A stretch of DNA of 64,000 nucleotides, taken from positions 930,001 through 994,000 of the forward strand of contig NZ_AUAC01000002.1 of the NCBI RefSeq assembly GCF_000428525.1, given 5' to 3'. The notes under the pieces are model-generated. The model worked only from the letters and a program-made list of their open reading frames with translations. It did not search any database and was not told the DNA's origin. Position numbers and translations under genes: made by a program. Origin of the DNA: Hellea balneolensis DSM 19091 (GTDB lineage Bacteria > Pseudomonadota > Alphaproteobacteria > Caulobacterales > Maricaulaceae). Below are positions 24,359-33,622 of the stretch, in pieces. Every line of letters starts with the position of its first letter. The first letter of the stretch is position 1.

Positions 24359-24645
24359 TCGCTTTCTCCGAAACGACCTTCAACCAAATCCACTAAAGCG
24401 CTTATGGCCGGCTCGGCCTCTTGGCCCGTCGCAGAAATAGTGATCTCTTCACCGCAAGCTGAGCCGAGCAATAGGAGCTCCATCACGGAGTCTGCAACTA
24501 CCGTTTCCGCGCACACATCATTATGGCTTCGCACCAAAACCTGGGCATCAAAGCGCATCACGCATTCCATAAATTTATTGGAGGCCCGCGCATGAAGTCC
24601 GCGCTTATTGATAAGCCTAACGGTTGCTGTTGCCGTGTTGCTCAA
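24355..24645 (-). CDS. ptsH: HPr family phosphocarrier protein
   Basis: A 96-residue HPr-like phosphocarrier. The phosphorylated His is H18 in KRGLHARASNKF. The site aligned with the regulatory serine of other HPr proteins is S53 in ADSVMELLLLGS. Alphaproteobacteria use such proteins in a regulatory PTS rather than for sugar uptake. It overlaps the EIIA(Man) gene upstream and the lipoprotein gene downstream by four bases each. No EI (ptsP) or HPr kinase gene lies in the window. Confidence 0.93.
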   Translation of the reverse strand: MSNTATATVRLINKRGLHARASNKFMECVMRFDAQVLVRSHNDVCAETVVADSVMELLLLGSACGEEITISATGQEAEPAISALVDLVEGRFGESE

Positions 24646-25052
24646 GTGACGCCTGCTAGAATTTTTGATGCAATCGCGATGTAACGTTGACCTGCCTCTT
24701 TGGCTTTTTCAGCGGCCTCATCAAGCGAGGCTGTTTGACGGGCTTCGGCGAGTTTAATCAGCATGGGTAAATTAACACCGGCAAGGACTTCGACCTTGCC
24801 TTCGCTCAGCATCGAAATCGCAAGATTTGAAGGCGTGCCGCCAAACATATCAGTAAGCAAGATAACGCCATTTTTAGCATCTAGCCGCTTTACCGCGGCG
24901 CGAATATCATCGCGGCGGCGTTCCATGTCATCATCAGGACCTATACAGACAGTCTCTAAATTTTCTTGCGGTCCCACAACATGCTCTGCAGCCCGCTTTA
25001 ATTCAGTGGCGAGCTGTCCGTGCGTTACAATTACAAGTCCAATCATGGACAA
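24642..25052 (-). CDS. PTS EIIA, mannose-type (regulatory)
   Basis: A 136-residue EIIA(Man)-family protein. The phosphorylated His is H11 in GLVIVTHGQLATEL. NGVILLTDMFGGTPSNLA is the conserved core and VLAGVNLPML follows. No EIIB or permease genes accompany it, so it is likely a regulatory relay partner of HPr, as in rhizobia and Caulobacter. It lies between chvG and ptsH. In the usual alphaproteobacterial order hprK sits between chvG and this gene, but here only 71 bases separate them. Confidence 0.92.
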   Translation of the reverse strand: MSMIGLVIVTHGQLATELKRAAEHVVGPQENLETVCIGPDDDMERRRDDIRAAVKRLDAKNGVILLTDMFGGTPSNLAISMLSEGKVEVLAGVNLPMLIKLAEARQTASLDEAAEKAKEAGQRYIAIASKILAGVT

Positions 25053-25123
25053 ACCTTTTATACCCGTGGGCGATTTTACCCGAATACATAGTTAATCAAG
25101 ATTTGTATGGAATGGGAAGCCTT

Positions 25124-26878
25124 TTATGCGGCCTTTTTCGCATCTATTTTCTTTTGCTTACGTTTTGATATTTGCGGGCCTCCACCTTTTGTTTGACGCG
25201 GAATTTCAACAACAAAGCGTGCACCAAGAATATTATCGCCATCGGTAGACATTCGGTTTTCTGCATGGATACGCCCTTTATGAGCTGTCATAATCTGGCG
25301 GCAAATCGCCAAGCCTAAGCCGGAGTGAGAGCCGAATTGCGCGCCTTTGGGCCGTTCGGTGTAAAAACGATCAAAGACGGCGTCGAGATTATCTTTGGGT
25401 ATACCCGGCCCGTCATCATCAACAGTGATGACGACATTTTCTCTATCGCCGCGCTGCGATAAGGTGGCTTGAACTCTGACTTCTCCATCCGCAGGGGAAA
25501 AGGTCAAAGCATTATCAATCAGATTCCTAAGCACCTGTGCAAAGGGGCTTTCAAAAGCACGAATGAAGATTGGGTCTTCTCCAGAAATGGTTGTAATATT
25601 TTTGACTTGCGGCCCATCTCCACTTGAAGTTTGCGCATAAAAATCAACTATATTTTCGATGATTTCGACAACGTCCAATGTTTGCGCCGTATCGCGCGCA
25701 AGGTTAGCGTCAACCTTAGAGGCTTTGGAAATATCCGTTATCAAGCGGTCCATACGCGAGACATCCTGCTGAATAATCGAAATAAGTTTCTCGCGCTGCT
25801 CATCGGTTTTGGCCACGCGCAAGGTATCAGAGGCGGAGCGCAGAGAGGTCAGAGGGTTCTTAATCTCATGCGCCACATCCGCCGCAAAATTAGCAATATC
25901 ATCGATACGGGCATAAAGGCCTTCGGTCATTTCACGCATGACCGAGGATAAGTCTCCAATTTCATCGCGCCTATTTGAAAGGTCGGGTATAGCGCCGCGC
26001 TTTCGGCTTGATCGCGTGACGAGCTCAGCAGCTCTCGCAAGCTTGCGCATAGGTAGCGTGATAAACAGAGTTAGAGCCATTGAAGATAGGAGGGTGGCCA
26101 GAAAAGCCAGACCAATGATAGGCGCTAAAGCCTTGCGCTCAGCGTTAACAATGCTGTCAACATCAGAGCTTTCGACTGTAACCACGCCCAAGACTTGTTG
26201 AACGCGTTTCACCGGCAAGCTGACGGTTACAATTAACTTGTCTTCATCATCATAACGTTGACCAAACATTGAGTCGCCCTGCAAGGCAGTGCGAATATCA
26301 GCCTTTAAATCCCTGCGCAGACTGTCTCGGCGGCGTTTCCGCCATGGCAGGTTATGGGCTTTGTCGCTTATCCAGAATGTTACTTTTTCCTTGAACACCT
26401 CTTGCCGGGGCAGTTCCGGAATTTCCGTCACAATGGGGTCCAAAATGCCGACATCAATCGTGTCGTCCAAAGACTCTGTGTCAACAAGTATTTGACCGGC
26501 CCGGTCGTGCAGCCGAACTCTCCAGCGGTCCGGTACAGAGACGCCGCGCAAAACTTGCCGTGCATTCTGAATATCAAGCCTCGCAGCAGAGCCATAACCT
26601 GTCGCATCTTCTCCCATAACCGTCGTAATTGTTGAGGCTAATGATTCCAGATTTTCAATTTTGGCTTCTATAAGCCCGTTCTGAAAGCGCTCCATCGCCA
26701 AAGAGCCGCCGACTAAAATGATCAGGCCAATGAGGTTAGAAAAGAAAATATTACGCGTAAGCCGTGATGTCAGCAGTGAGCGCCGCGCGCCCAAGCGTCT
26801 ATCACGGATTTTTACCCTGCCGGAGGGCGCTTTACTCACGCGCGGCTTATGCTTCTTTGTATTTGTATCCGACACCAT
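25124..26878 (-). CDS. chvG: Sensor histidine kinase ChvG
   Basis: A 584-residue membrane sensor kinase, partner of ChvI; in relatives this pair responds to acid and envelope stress. Membrane helices lie at about 44-62 and 249-275 and enclose a periplasmic sensor domain. A HAMP segment follows, then the phosphoacceptor H337 in [17 protein letters not shown]. The ATPase part has [20 protein letters not shown] and [14 protein letters not shown]. The ATG at 26878 overlaps chvI by 32 bases. A GTG at 26839, just past the chvI stop, is the alternative start. The N-terminal 40 residues are very basic. Confidence 0.93.
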   Translation of the reverse strand: MVSDTNTKKHKPRVSKAPSGRVKIRDRRLGARRSLLTSRLTRNIFFSNLIGLIILVGGSLAMERFQNGLIEAKIENLESLASTITTVMGEDATGYGSAARLDIQNARQVLRGVSVPDRWRVRLHDRAGQILVDTESLDDTIDVGILDPIVTEIPELPRQEVFKEKVTFWISDKAHNLPWRKRRRDSLRRDLKADIRTALQGDSMFGQRYDDEDKLIVTVSLPVKRVQQVLGVVTVESSDVDSIVNAERKALAPIIGLAFLATLLSSMALTLFITLPMRKLARAAELVTRSSRKRGAIPDLSNRRDEIGDLSSVMREMTEGLYARIDDIANFAADVAHEIKNPLTSLRSASDTLRVAKTDEQREKLISIIQQDVSRMDRLITDISKASKVDANLARDTAQTLDVVEIIENIVDFYAQTSSGDGPQVKNITTISGEDPIFIRAFESPFAQVLRNLIDNALTFSPADGEVRVQATLSQRGDRENVVITVDDDGPGIPKDNLDAVFDRFYTERPKGAQFGSHSGLGLAICRQIMTAHKGRIHAENRMSTDGDNILGARFVVEIPRQTKGGGPQISKRKQKKIDAKKAA

Positions 26879-27551
26879 AGAGGGTCTCTATACCATCGAA
26901 GCTCTTATCCGTCTTGCGGAACTTTTTACGAAGCCGTTTGATATGAGAGTCAATTGTGCGGTCATCCACATAGACCTGATCGTCATAAGCTGCGTCCATA
27001 AGTTGGTCGCGAGACTTAACGTAACCCGGACGTTTTGCGAGGCTTTCCAAGATTAAAAACTCTGTCACCGTCAAGCGCACAGGTTCACCATTCCATGAAC
27101 ACGCATGACGATTGGGATCCAGTAAGAGTTGACCGCGACGAATGACCTTATCATCGCCTTCTTGCGGCACAGGCATCTCAATAGACGTCAGCGAAGCCCG
27201 GCGGAGAACGGCTTTAATACGCTCGCCTAAAAGGCGCTGACTAAAAGGCTTGGTAATATAATCATCCGCGCCCATATTAAAACCAATGGCTTCGTCAAAT
27301 TCATCATCCTTAGACGTCAGAAAAATAACGGGTAAATTTGATGTCTGGCGCAGACGCCGGAGAAGCTCGAGACCGTCCATACGCGGCATCTTTACGTCAA
27401 AAACGGCTAAATCCGGCGGTGATTTCTTGAGCGCCTCAAGAGCTGTCACGCCATCATGAAATTTGCGAACTTCATAGCCTTCGGCTTCGAGAAACATAGA
27501 GACGGATGTCAGGATGTTTTCATCATCATCGACAAGATAAATTTTAGCCAT
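26847..27551 (-). CDS. chvI: Response regulator ChvI (OmpR family)
   Basis: A 234-residue OmpR/PhoB-type regulator. The receiver domain has DDD at 8-10, the phosphorylated D52 in [13 protein letters not shown], and Lys in the DYITKPF motif. The winged-helix domain has [19 protein letters not shown] and [17 protein letters not shown]. The start at 27551 has a GGGGAG Shine-Dalgarno; the frame from 27614 adds an unlikely leader. chvG overlaps its 3' end, so the two-component pair is co-translated. ChvI controls envelope and exopolysaccharide genes in relatives. Confidence 0.95.
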   Translation of the reverse strand: MAKIYLVDDDENILTSVSMFLEAEGYEVRKFHDGVTALEALKKSPPDLAVFDVKMPRMDGLELLRRLRQTSNLPVIFLTSKDDEFDEAIGFNMGADDYITKPFSQRLLGERIKAVLRRASLTSIEMPVPQEGDDKVIRRGQLLLDPNRHACSWNGEPVRLTVTEFLILESLAKRPGYVKSRDQLMDAAYDDQVYVDDRTIDSHIKRLRKKFRKTDKSFDGIETLYGVGYKYKEA

Positions 27552-27759
27552 TGTTCGCTCCCCAGCGCGTCTTGGTGAATAAGTCTTGTCTCTTACTAAG
27601 CTCATTGTTTGCATGTCTCAACCCTTTGCATTTGTTTGATGCATAAAGAGATAGCGGACCAATGTGGCAAGGCTTTGACGGAAAACTGCCTTATTTCAGA
27701 CATAAGCCGTATTGCCCTTACAGAATTTACCGCTTAGAGAGCGGATGACGGAGAGAGTT

Positions 27760-28062
27760 ATGACATTGATGCAATCCCTTATAGTATATCTGCTAGCCCC
27801 TCTTTTGGGTCTGCTGTTTTGGATATTTGTCGCCTATATGATTTTTTCATGGTTGATTGCCTTCAACATTATCAATCTACGAAATCCCGCTATGGCGCAA
27901 ATATACGGAGTCATTCGCCGTATTTGCGATCCTATATTGGATCCTATTCGCAAGGTCATACCTCCGCTAGGCGGATTGGATATGGCGTTTTTAGTGGTCG
28001 TCTTAGGCTTAAGCTGGATACGCGGCTATGTCGTACCTATGCTCTATAATGGGCTTGGGTAA
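27760..28062 (+). CDS. YggT family membrane protein
   Basis: A 100-residue integral membrane protein of the YggT family, with helices at about 5-38 and 72-95 around a short loop (FNIINLRNPAMAQIYGVIRR, then DPILDPIRKVIPPLGGLD). The loop sequence is diagnostic. The exact role is unknown; links to envelope stress and osmotic tolerance have been suggested for relatives. GGAGAG lies just before the ATG at 27760, which is preferred over the ATG at 27745. It is divergent from chvI across about 200 bases in which I saw no gene or strong motif. Confidence 0.88.
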   Translation: MTLMQSLIVYLLAPLLGLLFWIFVAYMIFSWLIAFNIINLRNPAMAQIYGVIRRICDPILDPIRKVIPPLGGLDMAFLVVVLGLSWIRGYVVPMLYNGLG

Positions 28063-28071
28063 ATAACGAGC

Positions 28072-28956
28072 CTATAACAGCCCAGCTACATCCATAAGGT
28101 AATTCCCGTAACCGCTTTTCTTAAGTTTTTCTGCTTGTCTTATGAGAGCATCTCTGGAAATCCAGCCTTTTTGATAAGCAAGGACCTCAGGACAACAAAT
28201 TCGAATGCCTTGACGGGACTGCACAACATTTACAAATTGCGCCGCCTCAAACAGAGATTTATGCGTGCCTGTATCAAGCCACGTTGTCCCGCCGCCTAAG
28301 AGTTCTACATGCAAATCGCCTTTGGACAAGTAAACTTGGTTTAAGGCGGTAATTTCCAGTTCCTGACGTTCTGAAGGTTTGATTTCCTTTGCATAGGCCG
28401 GGGCATGGGAGTCATAAAAATACAGACCCGTCACCGCATAATTTGACTTCGGCGCGATGGGCTTTTCTTCAATCGAAAGCACTTTACCGCTCTCATCAAA
28501 TTCAACCACGCCGTAACGCTGAGGATCATTAACACGATAGCCAAAAACACTGGCGCCTTGGGTACGAGACATTGCGGCCTCTAAGCCTTGCGAAAATGTT
28601 TCGCCAAAAAAGAGATTGTCACCCAAAATCAGAACGGATGGGCCTCCGCACAAAAACTCTTCTGCAATGATCAAAGCTTCCGCAATACCGCGCGGCGCAT
28701 CTTGAACGGCATAGGTCAGCGAAAGCCCCCATTTAACCCCGTCACCCAATAGCGTTTTGAACGCCGCTTGATCATGCGGCGTCGTAATAATCATGATCTC
28801 ATTGATGCCCGCTTCCATAAGCACAGAAAGCGGATAGTAGATCATAGGCTTATCATAAACCGGCATGAGCTGCTTAGAGATCGCAATAGTGGACGGATGC
28901 AACCGTGTGCCCGTACCCCCAGCCAATATAATACCTTTGCGTACAGAAGATGTCAT
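28072..28956 (-). CDS. rmlA: Glucose-1-phosphate thymidylyltransferase
   Basis: A 294-residue RmlA/RfbA enzyme forming dTDP-glucose from dTTP and glucose-1-phosphate. The signature is GGTGTRLHPSTIAISKQLMP, followed by VYDKPMIYYPLSVLMEAGI, the metal-binding ILGDNLFFGETF and the family-specific GGGTTWLDTGTH. No rmlB, rmlC or rmlD lies nearby, so it is separated from any dTDP-rhamnose operon. It converges with yggT and is divergent from ccmF. Confidence 0.95.
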   Translation of the reverse strand: MTSSVRKGIILAGGTGTRLHPSTIAISKQLMPVYDKPMIYYPLSVLMEAGINEIMIITTPHDQAAFKTLLGDGVKWGLSLTYAVQDAPRGIAEALIIAEEFLCGGPSVLILGDNLFFGETFSQGLEAAMSRTQGASVFGYRVNDPQRYGVVEFDESGKVLSIEEKPIAPKSNYAVTGLYFYDSHAPAYAKEIKPSERQELEITALNQVYLSKGDLHVELLGGGTTWLDTGTHKSLFEAAQFVNVVQSRQGIRICCPEVLAYQKGWISRDALIRQAEKLKKSGYGNYLMDVAGLL

Positions 28957-29042
28957 GGCTTTCTTTTAGAGACTTGCCCAAGCGGTGCAAGTGCGACACA
29001 GCAGTGATTGCGAGTCACTGAAATCAAGGCTATGGCCTAGTC

Positions 29043-30962
29043 ATGATTGCCGAGTTCGGACATTACCTGCTAATTCTGGCGCTATTCACAGCGCTAGCGC
29101 AAGGCTCACTCCCACTTTTTGGGGCGCATAAAAATGCTGAAAAATTGATGCTGTTTGGCGACCGCGCGACGCAAGTCCTTTTCGTCCTCATTTTGCTGTC
29201 ATTCATAGCACTTACAGCGACATTTATAACATCTGATTTCAGCGTAAAATTGGCCGCTTCGCACTCCCATTCCATGAAACCATTTTTATATAAAATATCC
29301 GGCGTTTGGGGCAATCATGAAGGCTCCATCTTGCTCTGGACGCTCATGCTAGCGCTATATGCTGCCCTTATTCCTGTTTTTGGGAGCCATCTGCCTAAAA
29401 CACTGAAGGCGCGGGCTATTGGCGTTCAAGGCCTTCTCGCTTTCGGATTTTTAGCATTCATTCTTTTTACGTCAAACCCTTTTGAACGGCTCAACCCTGT
29501 TCCTGCAGATGGGCTAGGTTTAAACCCCTTGCTGCAAGACCCCGGCCTCGCGATCCATCCGCCTATGCTTTACATGGGATACGTCGGATTTTCAGTCGCG
29601 TTCTCTTTTTCTGTTGCCGCACTATTGGAGGGAAAAGTAGACTCGCTGTGGGCGCAATGGCTTAGGCCATGGGTCTTAGCCGCTTGGAGCTTTCTGACCC
29701 TAGGTATTATGCTTGGGTCGCTTTGGGCTTATTACGAACTAGGCTGGGGCGGTTGGTGGATGTGGGACCCCGTAGAAAATGTTAGCTTCATGCCTTGGCT
29801 TGCCGGGACGGCATTACTTCATTCGATTATGGTACTGGGTACGCGGCATAAGCTTGCCAATTGGACAATTTTATTAGGTATCAGTACGTTTTCCCTAAGC
29901 CTTGTGGGAACATTTGTTGTGCGCTCAGGCGTGCTGGTTTCAGTGCATTCTTTCGCCACTGACCCAGAGCGGGGTGTATTCATATTGCTGTTGCTAATGC
30001 TAGCTACCGGGGCGGCGCTAACGCTTTATGCCCTGAAAGCAAAAACGCTAAAAGGGACAGGAGAGTTCGAGCCTATCTCCCGTGAAGGCGGCCTCATTCT
30101 GAACAACCTTTTGCTTATCACAGCTTGCGCCACAGTTTTTCTTGGCACTTTTTATCCTCTTTTCATGGACGCGATTACGGGCGATAAAATAAGCGTAGGA
30201 AAGCCCTATTTTGACCTGACATTTGCACCCATCATGTTAATTCTGCTTTTATTTATGGGCGCGGCCCCTCTGCTGAAATGGCGTAAAGATACGCTAAGTA
30301 GTCTTAAACGCCTCTCCATATTTGCTCTTCCGATTACTATTCTTATTATCATATTGGTCGCATTTTTTGGGAAATCAGTGTTGGGCGGTATAGGACTGGC
30401 AATTGCAGCTTATCTGGCTATCGGTACTATTTTGGCTTTTGCGAAGAAAACACAGAATTTCAAAAACCTCTCCCGGCAAGCCGCGGGAACATATGGTTTT
30501 GTTTTGGCGCATCTGGGCGTCGCTATTTTCACGGCTGGCGCTGTCGCAATGTCAGTCTGGGCCGAAGATGATATTGGACGCCTGAAAATCGGAGAGAGTC
30601 TCAATGTCGCTGGATATAGCTTTACACTCGACAAAGTCGCCCCTGGACAGCGAGAGAATTACCAATATCTCAACGCCAAAGTAAATGTCGAGAAAAATGG
30701 AAAAGCTATCAAAACTCTCAGCACAGAACAGAGATTTTACCCGGTTAGAAATATGGTGACAACGGAAGCTGGGTTTCACTTTACTTTGGGCCCCACAATC
30801 TTCACGGCTATCAGTGAAGGGAATTCTCAAGATGGCTGGATCGTTCGCGCCAATTATCATCCTTACGTCACCTGGATTTGGATCGGGGCCTTTTTGATGT
30901 CACTTGCGGGCTTCATCTCGCTGTTTGACAGGCGATTGAGATTTCGTGAGGACGTCATCTAA
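29043..30962 (+). CDS. ccmF: Cytochrome c maturation protein CcmF
   Basis: A 639-residue polytopic inner-membrane haem lyase subunit that, with CcmH and CcmI, attaches haem to apocytochrome c in the periplasm. The WWD motif is visible as WGGWWMWDPVENVSFMPW. Conserved His residues lie in GNHEGSILLW and near the WWD loop (LLHSIMVLGTRH). The C-terminal periplasmic domain holds ENYQYLNAKVNVEKNGK. Its stop overlaps ccmG as TAATG. The haem chaperone gene ccmE, often placed before ccmF, is not in this window. Confidence 0.96.
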   Translation: MIAEFGHYLLILALFTALAQGSLPLFGAHKNAEKLMLFGDRATQVLFVLILLSFIALTATFITSDFSVKLAASHSHSMKPFLYKISGVWGNHEGSILLWTLMLALYAALIPVFGSHLPKTLKARAIGVQGLLAFGFLAFILFTSNPFERLNPVPADGLGLNPLLQDPGLAIHPPMLYMGYVGFSVAFSFSVAALLEGKVDSLWAQWLRPWVLAAWSFLTLGIMLGSLWAYYELGWGGWWMWDPVENVSFMPWLAGTALLHSIMVLGTRHKLANWTILLGISTFSLSLVGTFVVRSGVLVSVHSFATDPERGVFILLLLMLATGAALTLYALKAKTLKGTGEFEPISREGGLILNNLLLITACATVFLGTFYPLFMDAITGDKISVGKPYFDLTFAPIMLILLLFMGAAPLLKWRKDTLSSLKRLSIFALPITILIIILVAFFGKSVLGGIGLAIAAYLAIGTILAFAKKTQNFKNLSRQAAGTYGFVLAHLGVAIFTAGAVAMSVWAEDDIGRLKIGESLNVAGYSFTLDKVAPGQRENYQYLNAKVNVEKNGKAIKTLSTEQRFYPVRNMVTTEAGFHFTLGPTIFTAISEGNSQDGWIVRANYHPYVTWIWIGAFLMSLAGFISLFDRRLRFREDVI

Positions 30963-31486
30963 TGCGCGCCCTAATTCCTATAGCACTGTTCTTATTGATG
31001 GGTTTAGCCTTTGCGGTTGGCCTCACGAAGGACCCTAAATTATTGCCCTCCGAGTTGCTCAATAAACCTGTCCCGAAATTCACGTTATCAGAGCTTTATG
31101 ATGAAACTGAAACCCTCACCCAAGAGATGTTTAAAGGTAAGGTCTCGCTGATTAATGTTTTCGGATCTTGGTGTGTGGCCTGTAATGTTGAGCATCCAGT
31201 ATTAATGGAAATTTCAAAACGCGGTGATGTCAATCTCATTGGAGTCGATTGGCGAGATACACGCCCAAAGGCAAAGGCTTGGCTAGAAAAAGGCGGCAAT
31301 CCCTATCGTCAAATTATCTTCGATAATGAGAGTGTCCTTGCAATTAAACTCGGGGTTTCCGGCGCGCCTGAGAGCTTTATAACGGATAAATCGGGTCATA
31401 TTCGTTACAAACATGTCGGCGTTATTACGCCCAAAGTCTGGCAAGAGACTTTGCTCCCGTTGGTCGAAACACTGAAGGCAGAGTGA
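30962..31486 (+). CDS. ccmG: Cytochrome c maturation thiol oxidoreductase CcmG/DsbE
   Basis: A 174-residue membrane-tethered thioredoxin-like protein that keeps apocytochrome c and CcmH thiols reduced. An N-terminal anchor (about 3-20) precedes the thioredoxin fold. The active site is WCVAC (C71, C74) in INVFGSWCVACNVEHPVL, where WCVPC or WCPTC is more usual. The cis-Pro region is GVSGAPESFITD. Translation is coupled on both sides, to ccmF and ccmH. The loss of Pro in the CxxC loop would be expected to shift its redox potential; this is inference. Confidence 0.93.
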   Translation: MRALIPIALFLLMGLAFAVGLTKDPKLLPSELLNKPVPKFTLSELYDETETLTQEMFKGKVSLINVFGSWCVACNVEHPVLMEISKRGDVNLIGVDWRDTRPKAKAWLEKGGNPYRQIIFDNESVLAIKLGVSGAPESFITDKSGHIRYKHVGVITPKVWQETLLPLVETLKAE

Positions 31487-31866
31487 TGCGCTGGCTGCTC
31501 TTTATGTTTATGGTCCTCAGTTTTTCAACAGGCGCTATCGGGCAACCCTCAGAAGCGGAAATTGAGATGCGCGCTAAAGAGGTCGGGCGTTCACTGCGTT
31601 GCGTTGTCTGCCAAAACCAATCCATCGATGAGTCTGACGCCCCCCTTGCCATGGATATGAGAGAACTCGTAAGGGACCGCCTTAGAGACGGCGACAGCAA
31701 TACAGAAGTGATTTCATATATGAGAGAACGATATGGGGACTATGTCTTGTTAAAGCCCCCGGTACAGAGAAATACTTATATTTTGTGGCTTACACCCTTC
31801 ATATTGCTGTTGGCGGGATTAGGATGGTTTTTCGTAAATTCGGGACGTCGTGAGGATGAGCGATGA
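31486..31866 (+). CDS. ccmH: Cytochrome c maturation protein CcmH (CycL)
   Basis: A 126-residue protein with a signal peptide or anchor (RWLLFMFMVLSFSTGAIG) and the redox motif LRCVVCQNQSIDESDAPLA that binds apocytochrome thiols. A C-terminal membrane helix follows at about 104-121. The ATG at 31486 overlaps the ccmG stop as TGATG, with AAGG upstream; a GTG at 31483 is the only other option. The length is that of the single-domain CcmH, with the TPR part encoded separately by the next gene. Confidence 0.94.
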   Translation: MRWLLFMFMVLSFSTGAIGQPSEAEIEMRAKEVGRSLRCVVCQNQSIDESDAPLAMDMRELVRDRLRDGDSNTEVISYMRERYGDYVLLKPPVQRNTYILWLTPFILLLAGLGWFFVNSGRREDER

Positions 31867-32324
31867 TTTGGATTTTCCTGACGATAATAACACTCATCGT
31901 GCTGTTATGGCTTACAGCGCCGCTTTTACGGGGCGGGCACTCTTCTAAAATTTATATGAGCATTCTCTTTGCCGCCTTCTTAGCTAGCTCGCTCGGCACT
32001 TATGCGCTTATCGGGCGCTCTGACTTGCTCAAAGACGGCGCGCTAAAACCTTACGAGGCCCCGCGAGGCCCGTCAGCTGAACAGGTGCAAGCCGCTCAGC
32101 AAATGAGTCCTGAAGAGCGTACGGAAATGATTACAGCCATGGTTGAGGGGTTAGCGATGCGCTTGGAAGAAGAGCCAAATGATCCTCAAGGGTGGCAAAG
32201 GCTGCTTCGTGCCCGAAAAGTGCTGGGACAAACAGAAAAGCTCCAAGCGGATATTGCCCGCATGAAGCTTGTCTTTAAAGATCGTCCTGATGTTATCGAG
32301 GCGATTATGCAATCTGCTCAATAG
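31863..32324 (+). CDS. ccmI: Short CcmI-like protein
   Basis: A 153-residue protein with two membrane helices (about 2-20 and 31-50) and a soluble C-terminus containing MVEGLAMRLEEEPNDPQGWQ, a typical CcmI/CycH segment. Full CcmI proteins carry a long TPR domain for apocytochrome C-termini. Here only one TPR-like repeat follows. ATGA overlap with ccmH places it in the maturation operon. It is either a naturally short form or a reduced one. Confidence 0.8.
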   Translation: MIWIFLTIITLIVLLWLTAPLLRGGHSSKIYMSILFAAFLASSLGTYALIGRSDLLKDGALKPYEAPRGPSAEQVQAAQQMSPEERTEMITAMVEGLAMRLEEEPNDPQGWQRLLRARKVLGQTEKLQADIARMKLVFKDRPDVIEAIMQSAQ

Positions 32325-32340
32325 TTGTTCTGCATATTTA

Positions 32341-32595
32341 TCAAGCGCGTTTGATAAGCTTAATCAGTAACAGCAATATAACTGCTCCTATGGTCGCGTG
32401 AATAATCGATCCGATGATACCGCCGCCGATTGAGGTGCCGACAGCCGGCAGCACGTATCCAGCTATAACCGCGCCGATGATACCGACGATAATATCACCG
32501 ATCAGGCCAAAACCCGCACCCCGTACAATGAGCGAAGCTAACCACCCTGCGACACCACCGATAAGTAAGAATATAAGTAAACTTTCCAGTCCCAT
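32341..32595 (-). CDS. GlsB/YeaQ/YmgE family stress membrane protein
   Basis: An 84-residue membrane protein of the transglycosylase-associated/GlsB family, with three Gly-rich helices (LLIFLLIGGVAGWLASLIV, then GDIIVGIIGAVIAGYVLP and IGSIIHATIGAVILLLLI). Members rise in general stress responses; their biochemical function is unclear. An EcfG-type promoter lies 37 bases upstream of its ATG, which supports control by the general stress sigma factor. It converges with the ccm operon across 16 bases. Confidence 0.92.
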   Translation of the reverse strand: MGLESLLIFLLIGGVAGWLASLIVRGAGFGLIGDIIVGIIGAVIAGYVLPAVGTSIGGGIIGSIIHATIGAVILLLLIKLIKRA

Positions 32596-32631
32596 GTTAT
32601 TTTCCTTTTTTTTATAAGTAACAACACATTA

Positions 32632-32656
32632 ACGCGTGTTCTTAATTTCGGTTCCG
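32632..32656 (-). promoter_or_regulatory. EcfG-type general stress promoter of the GlsB-like gene
   Basis: On the minus strand GGAAC (32656-32652), exactly 16 bases, then CGTT (32635-32632). This matches the alphaproteobacterial sigma-EcfG consensus GGAAC-N16/17-CGTT. The start codon is 37 bases downstream of the -10, and the gene belongs to a stress-induced family. Confidence 0.75.
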
Positions 32657-32749
32657 AAGGCGGATAAATTAAACTAGCCCTCTTGTGAAAGCTACGCTGA
32701 CTGCATCTAATCTGTTGCCCCTCCCTCCGAATTCGGGCAAAAGCCGCTT

Positions 32750-33622
32750 ATGAATTGGCTCACAAAATTAACGCCGCCCGGCGTCAAAGACATCTTCTCT
32801 AAAAAAGACACGCCGGATAACCTCTGGATGAAATGTCCTAAATCAAATGAGATGGTTTTTTCGGCAGATTTACCTGGCCTCCTCCATGTTACACCCGCAG
32901 GTCACCACTTACGTATTGGTCCGAAAATGCGCATGGATTACACCTTTGATAAAAGTGAATATAAAAATGTCGACATTCCTGCTGTTGCCAAAGACCCTCT
33001 TAAATTTAAAGACGATCAAAAATATACGGACAGGCTGAAAAAGGCGCGCGCCAAGACCGGTGATCAAGATGCTATGAATATAGGCGTTGGAAAAATCCAT
33101 GGCATAGAAACTGTGATATTAGTTCAAAATTTCTCTTTTATGGGCGGCTCTCTAGGTATGGCCGCCGGTGAAGGCTTTATCCAAGCCGCTGAATATGCGG
33201 TAGCGAATAAACTGCCCTTAATCGTCTTCACGGCCGCCGGAGGCGCTAGAATGCAAGAAGGCGCGCTCAGCCTTATGCAAATGCCTCGTACAACTATCGC
33301 TGTTCAAGAACTCCGAGAAGCCGGCCTGCCCTATATCGTTGTGCTTTGCGATCCAACAACAGGCGGCGTAACCGCGAGTTACGCTATGTTGGGTGATATT
33401 CACCTGGCTGAACCCGGCGCACTTATTTGTTTTGCAGGCCCGCGCGTGATTGAGGAAACCATCCGAGAAAAACTACCAGAAGGATTTCAGCGTGCAGAGT
33501 TTCTTGAAGAAAAAGGCATGATAGACCGCGTTGTTGCTCGGAAAGATATGCGTCAGACCTTAGCGCAAATTCTGTCAGTTCTTCTAAAGACAGATTACGA
33601 AAAATTACTAGAAGATGCGTGA
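32750..33622 (+). CDS. accD: Acetyl-CoA carboxylase carboxyltransferase beta subunit
   Basis: A 290-residue beta subunit of the carboxyltransferase that makes malonyl-CoA for fatty acid synthesis. The core motifs are FSFMGGSLGMAAGEGF, FTAAGGARMQEG, CDPTTGGVTASYAMLGD and FAGPRVIEETIREKLPEGFQ. The N-terminal zinc ribbon of E. coli AccD (four Cys) is reduced to one Cys in WMKCPKSNEMVF, as in other alphaproteobacterial AccD proteins I recall. It overlaps folC by eight bases, the standard order in this class. The trp genes that often precede it are absent here. Confidence 0.95.
   Translation: MNWLTKLTPPGVKDIFSKKDTPDNLWMKCPKSNEMVFSADLPGLLHVTPAGHHLRIGPKMRMDYTFDKSEYKNVDIPAVAKDPLKFKDDQKYTDRLKKARAKTGDQDAMNIGVGKIHGIETVILVQNFSFMGGSLGMAAGEGFIQAAEYAVANKLPLIVFTAAGGARMQEGALSLMQMPRTTIAVQELREAGLPYIVVLCDPTTGGVTASYAMLGDIHLAEPGALICFAGPRVIEETIREKLPEGFQRAEFLEEKGMIDRVVARKDMRQTLAQILSVLLKTDYEKLLEDA

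Noticed and set aside
29002-29020. CAGTGA/TCACTG dyad between rmlA and ccmF
   Set aside because: Short arms with a seven-base gap, no link to a regulator; compatible with chance.
32840-32900. AccD loss of zinc finger as a defect
   Set aside because: Only one Cys remains, but as I recall this is normal for alphaproteobacterial AccD, so it is a lineage trait.
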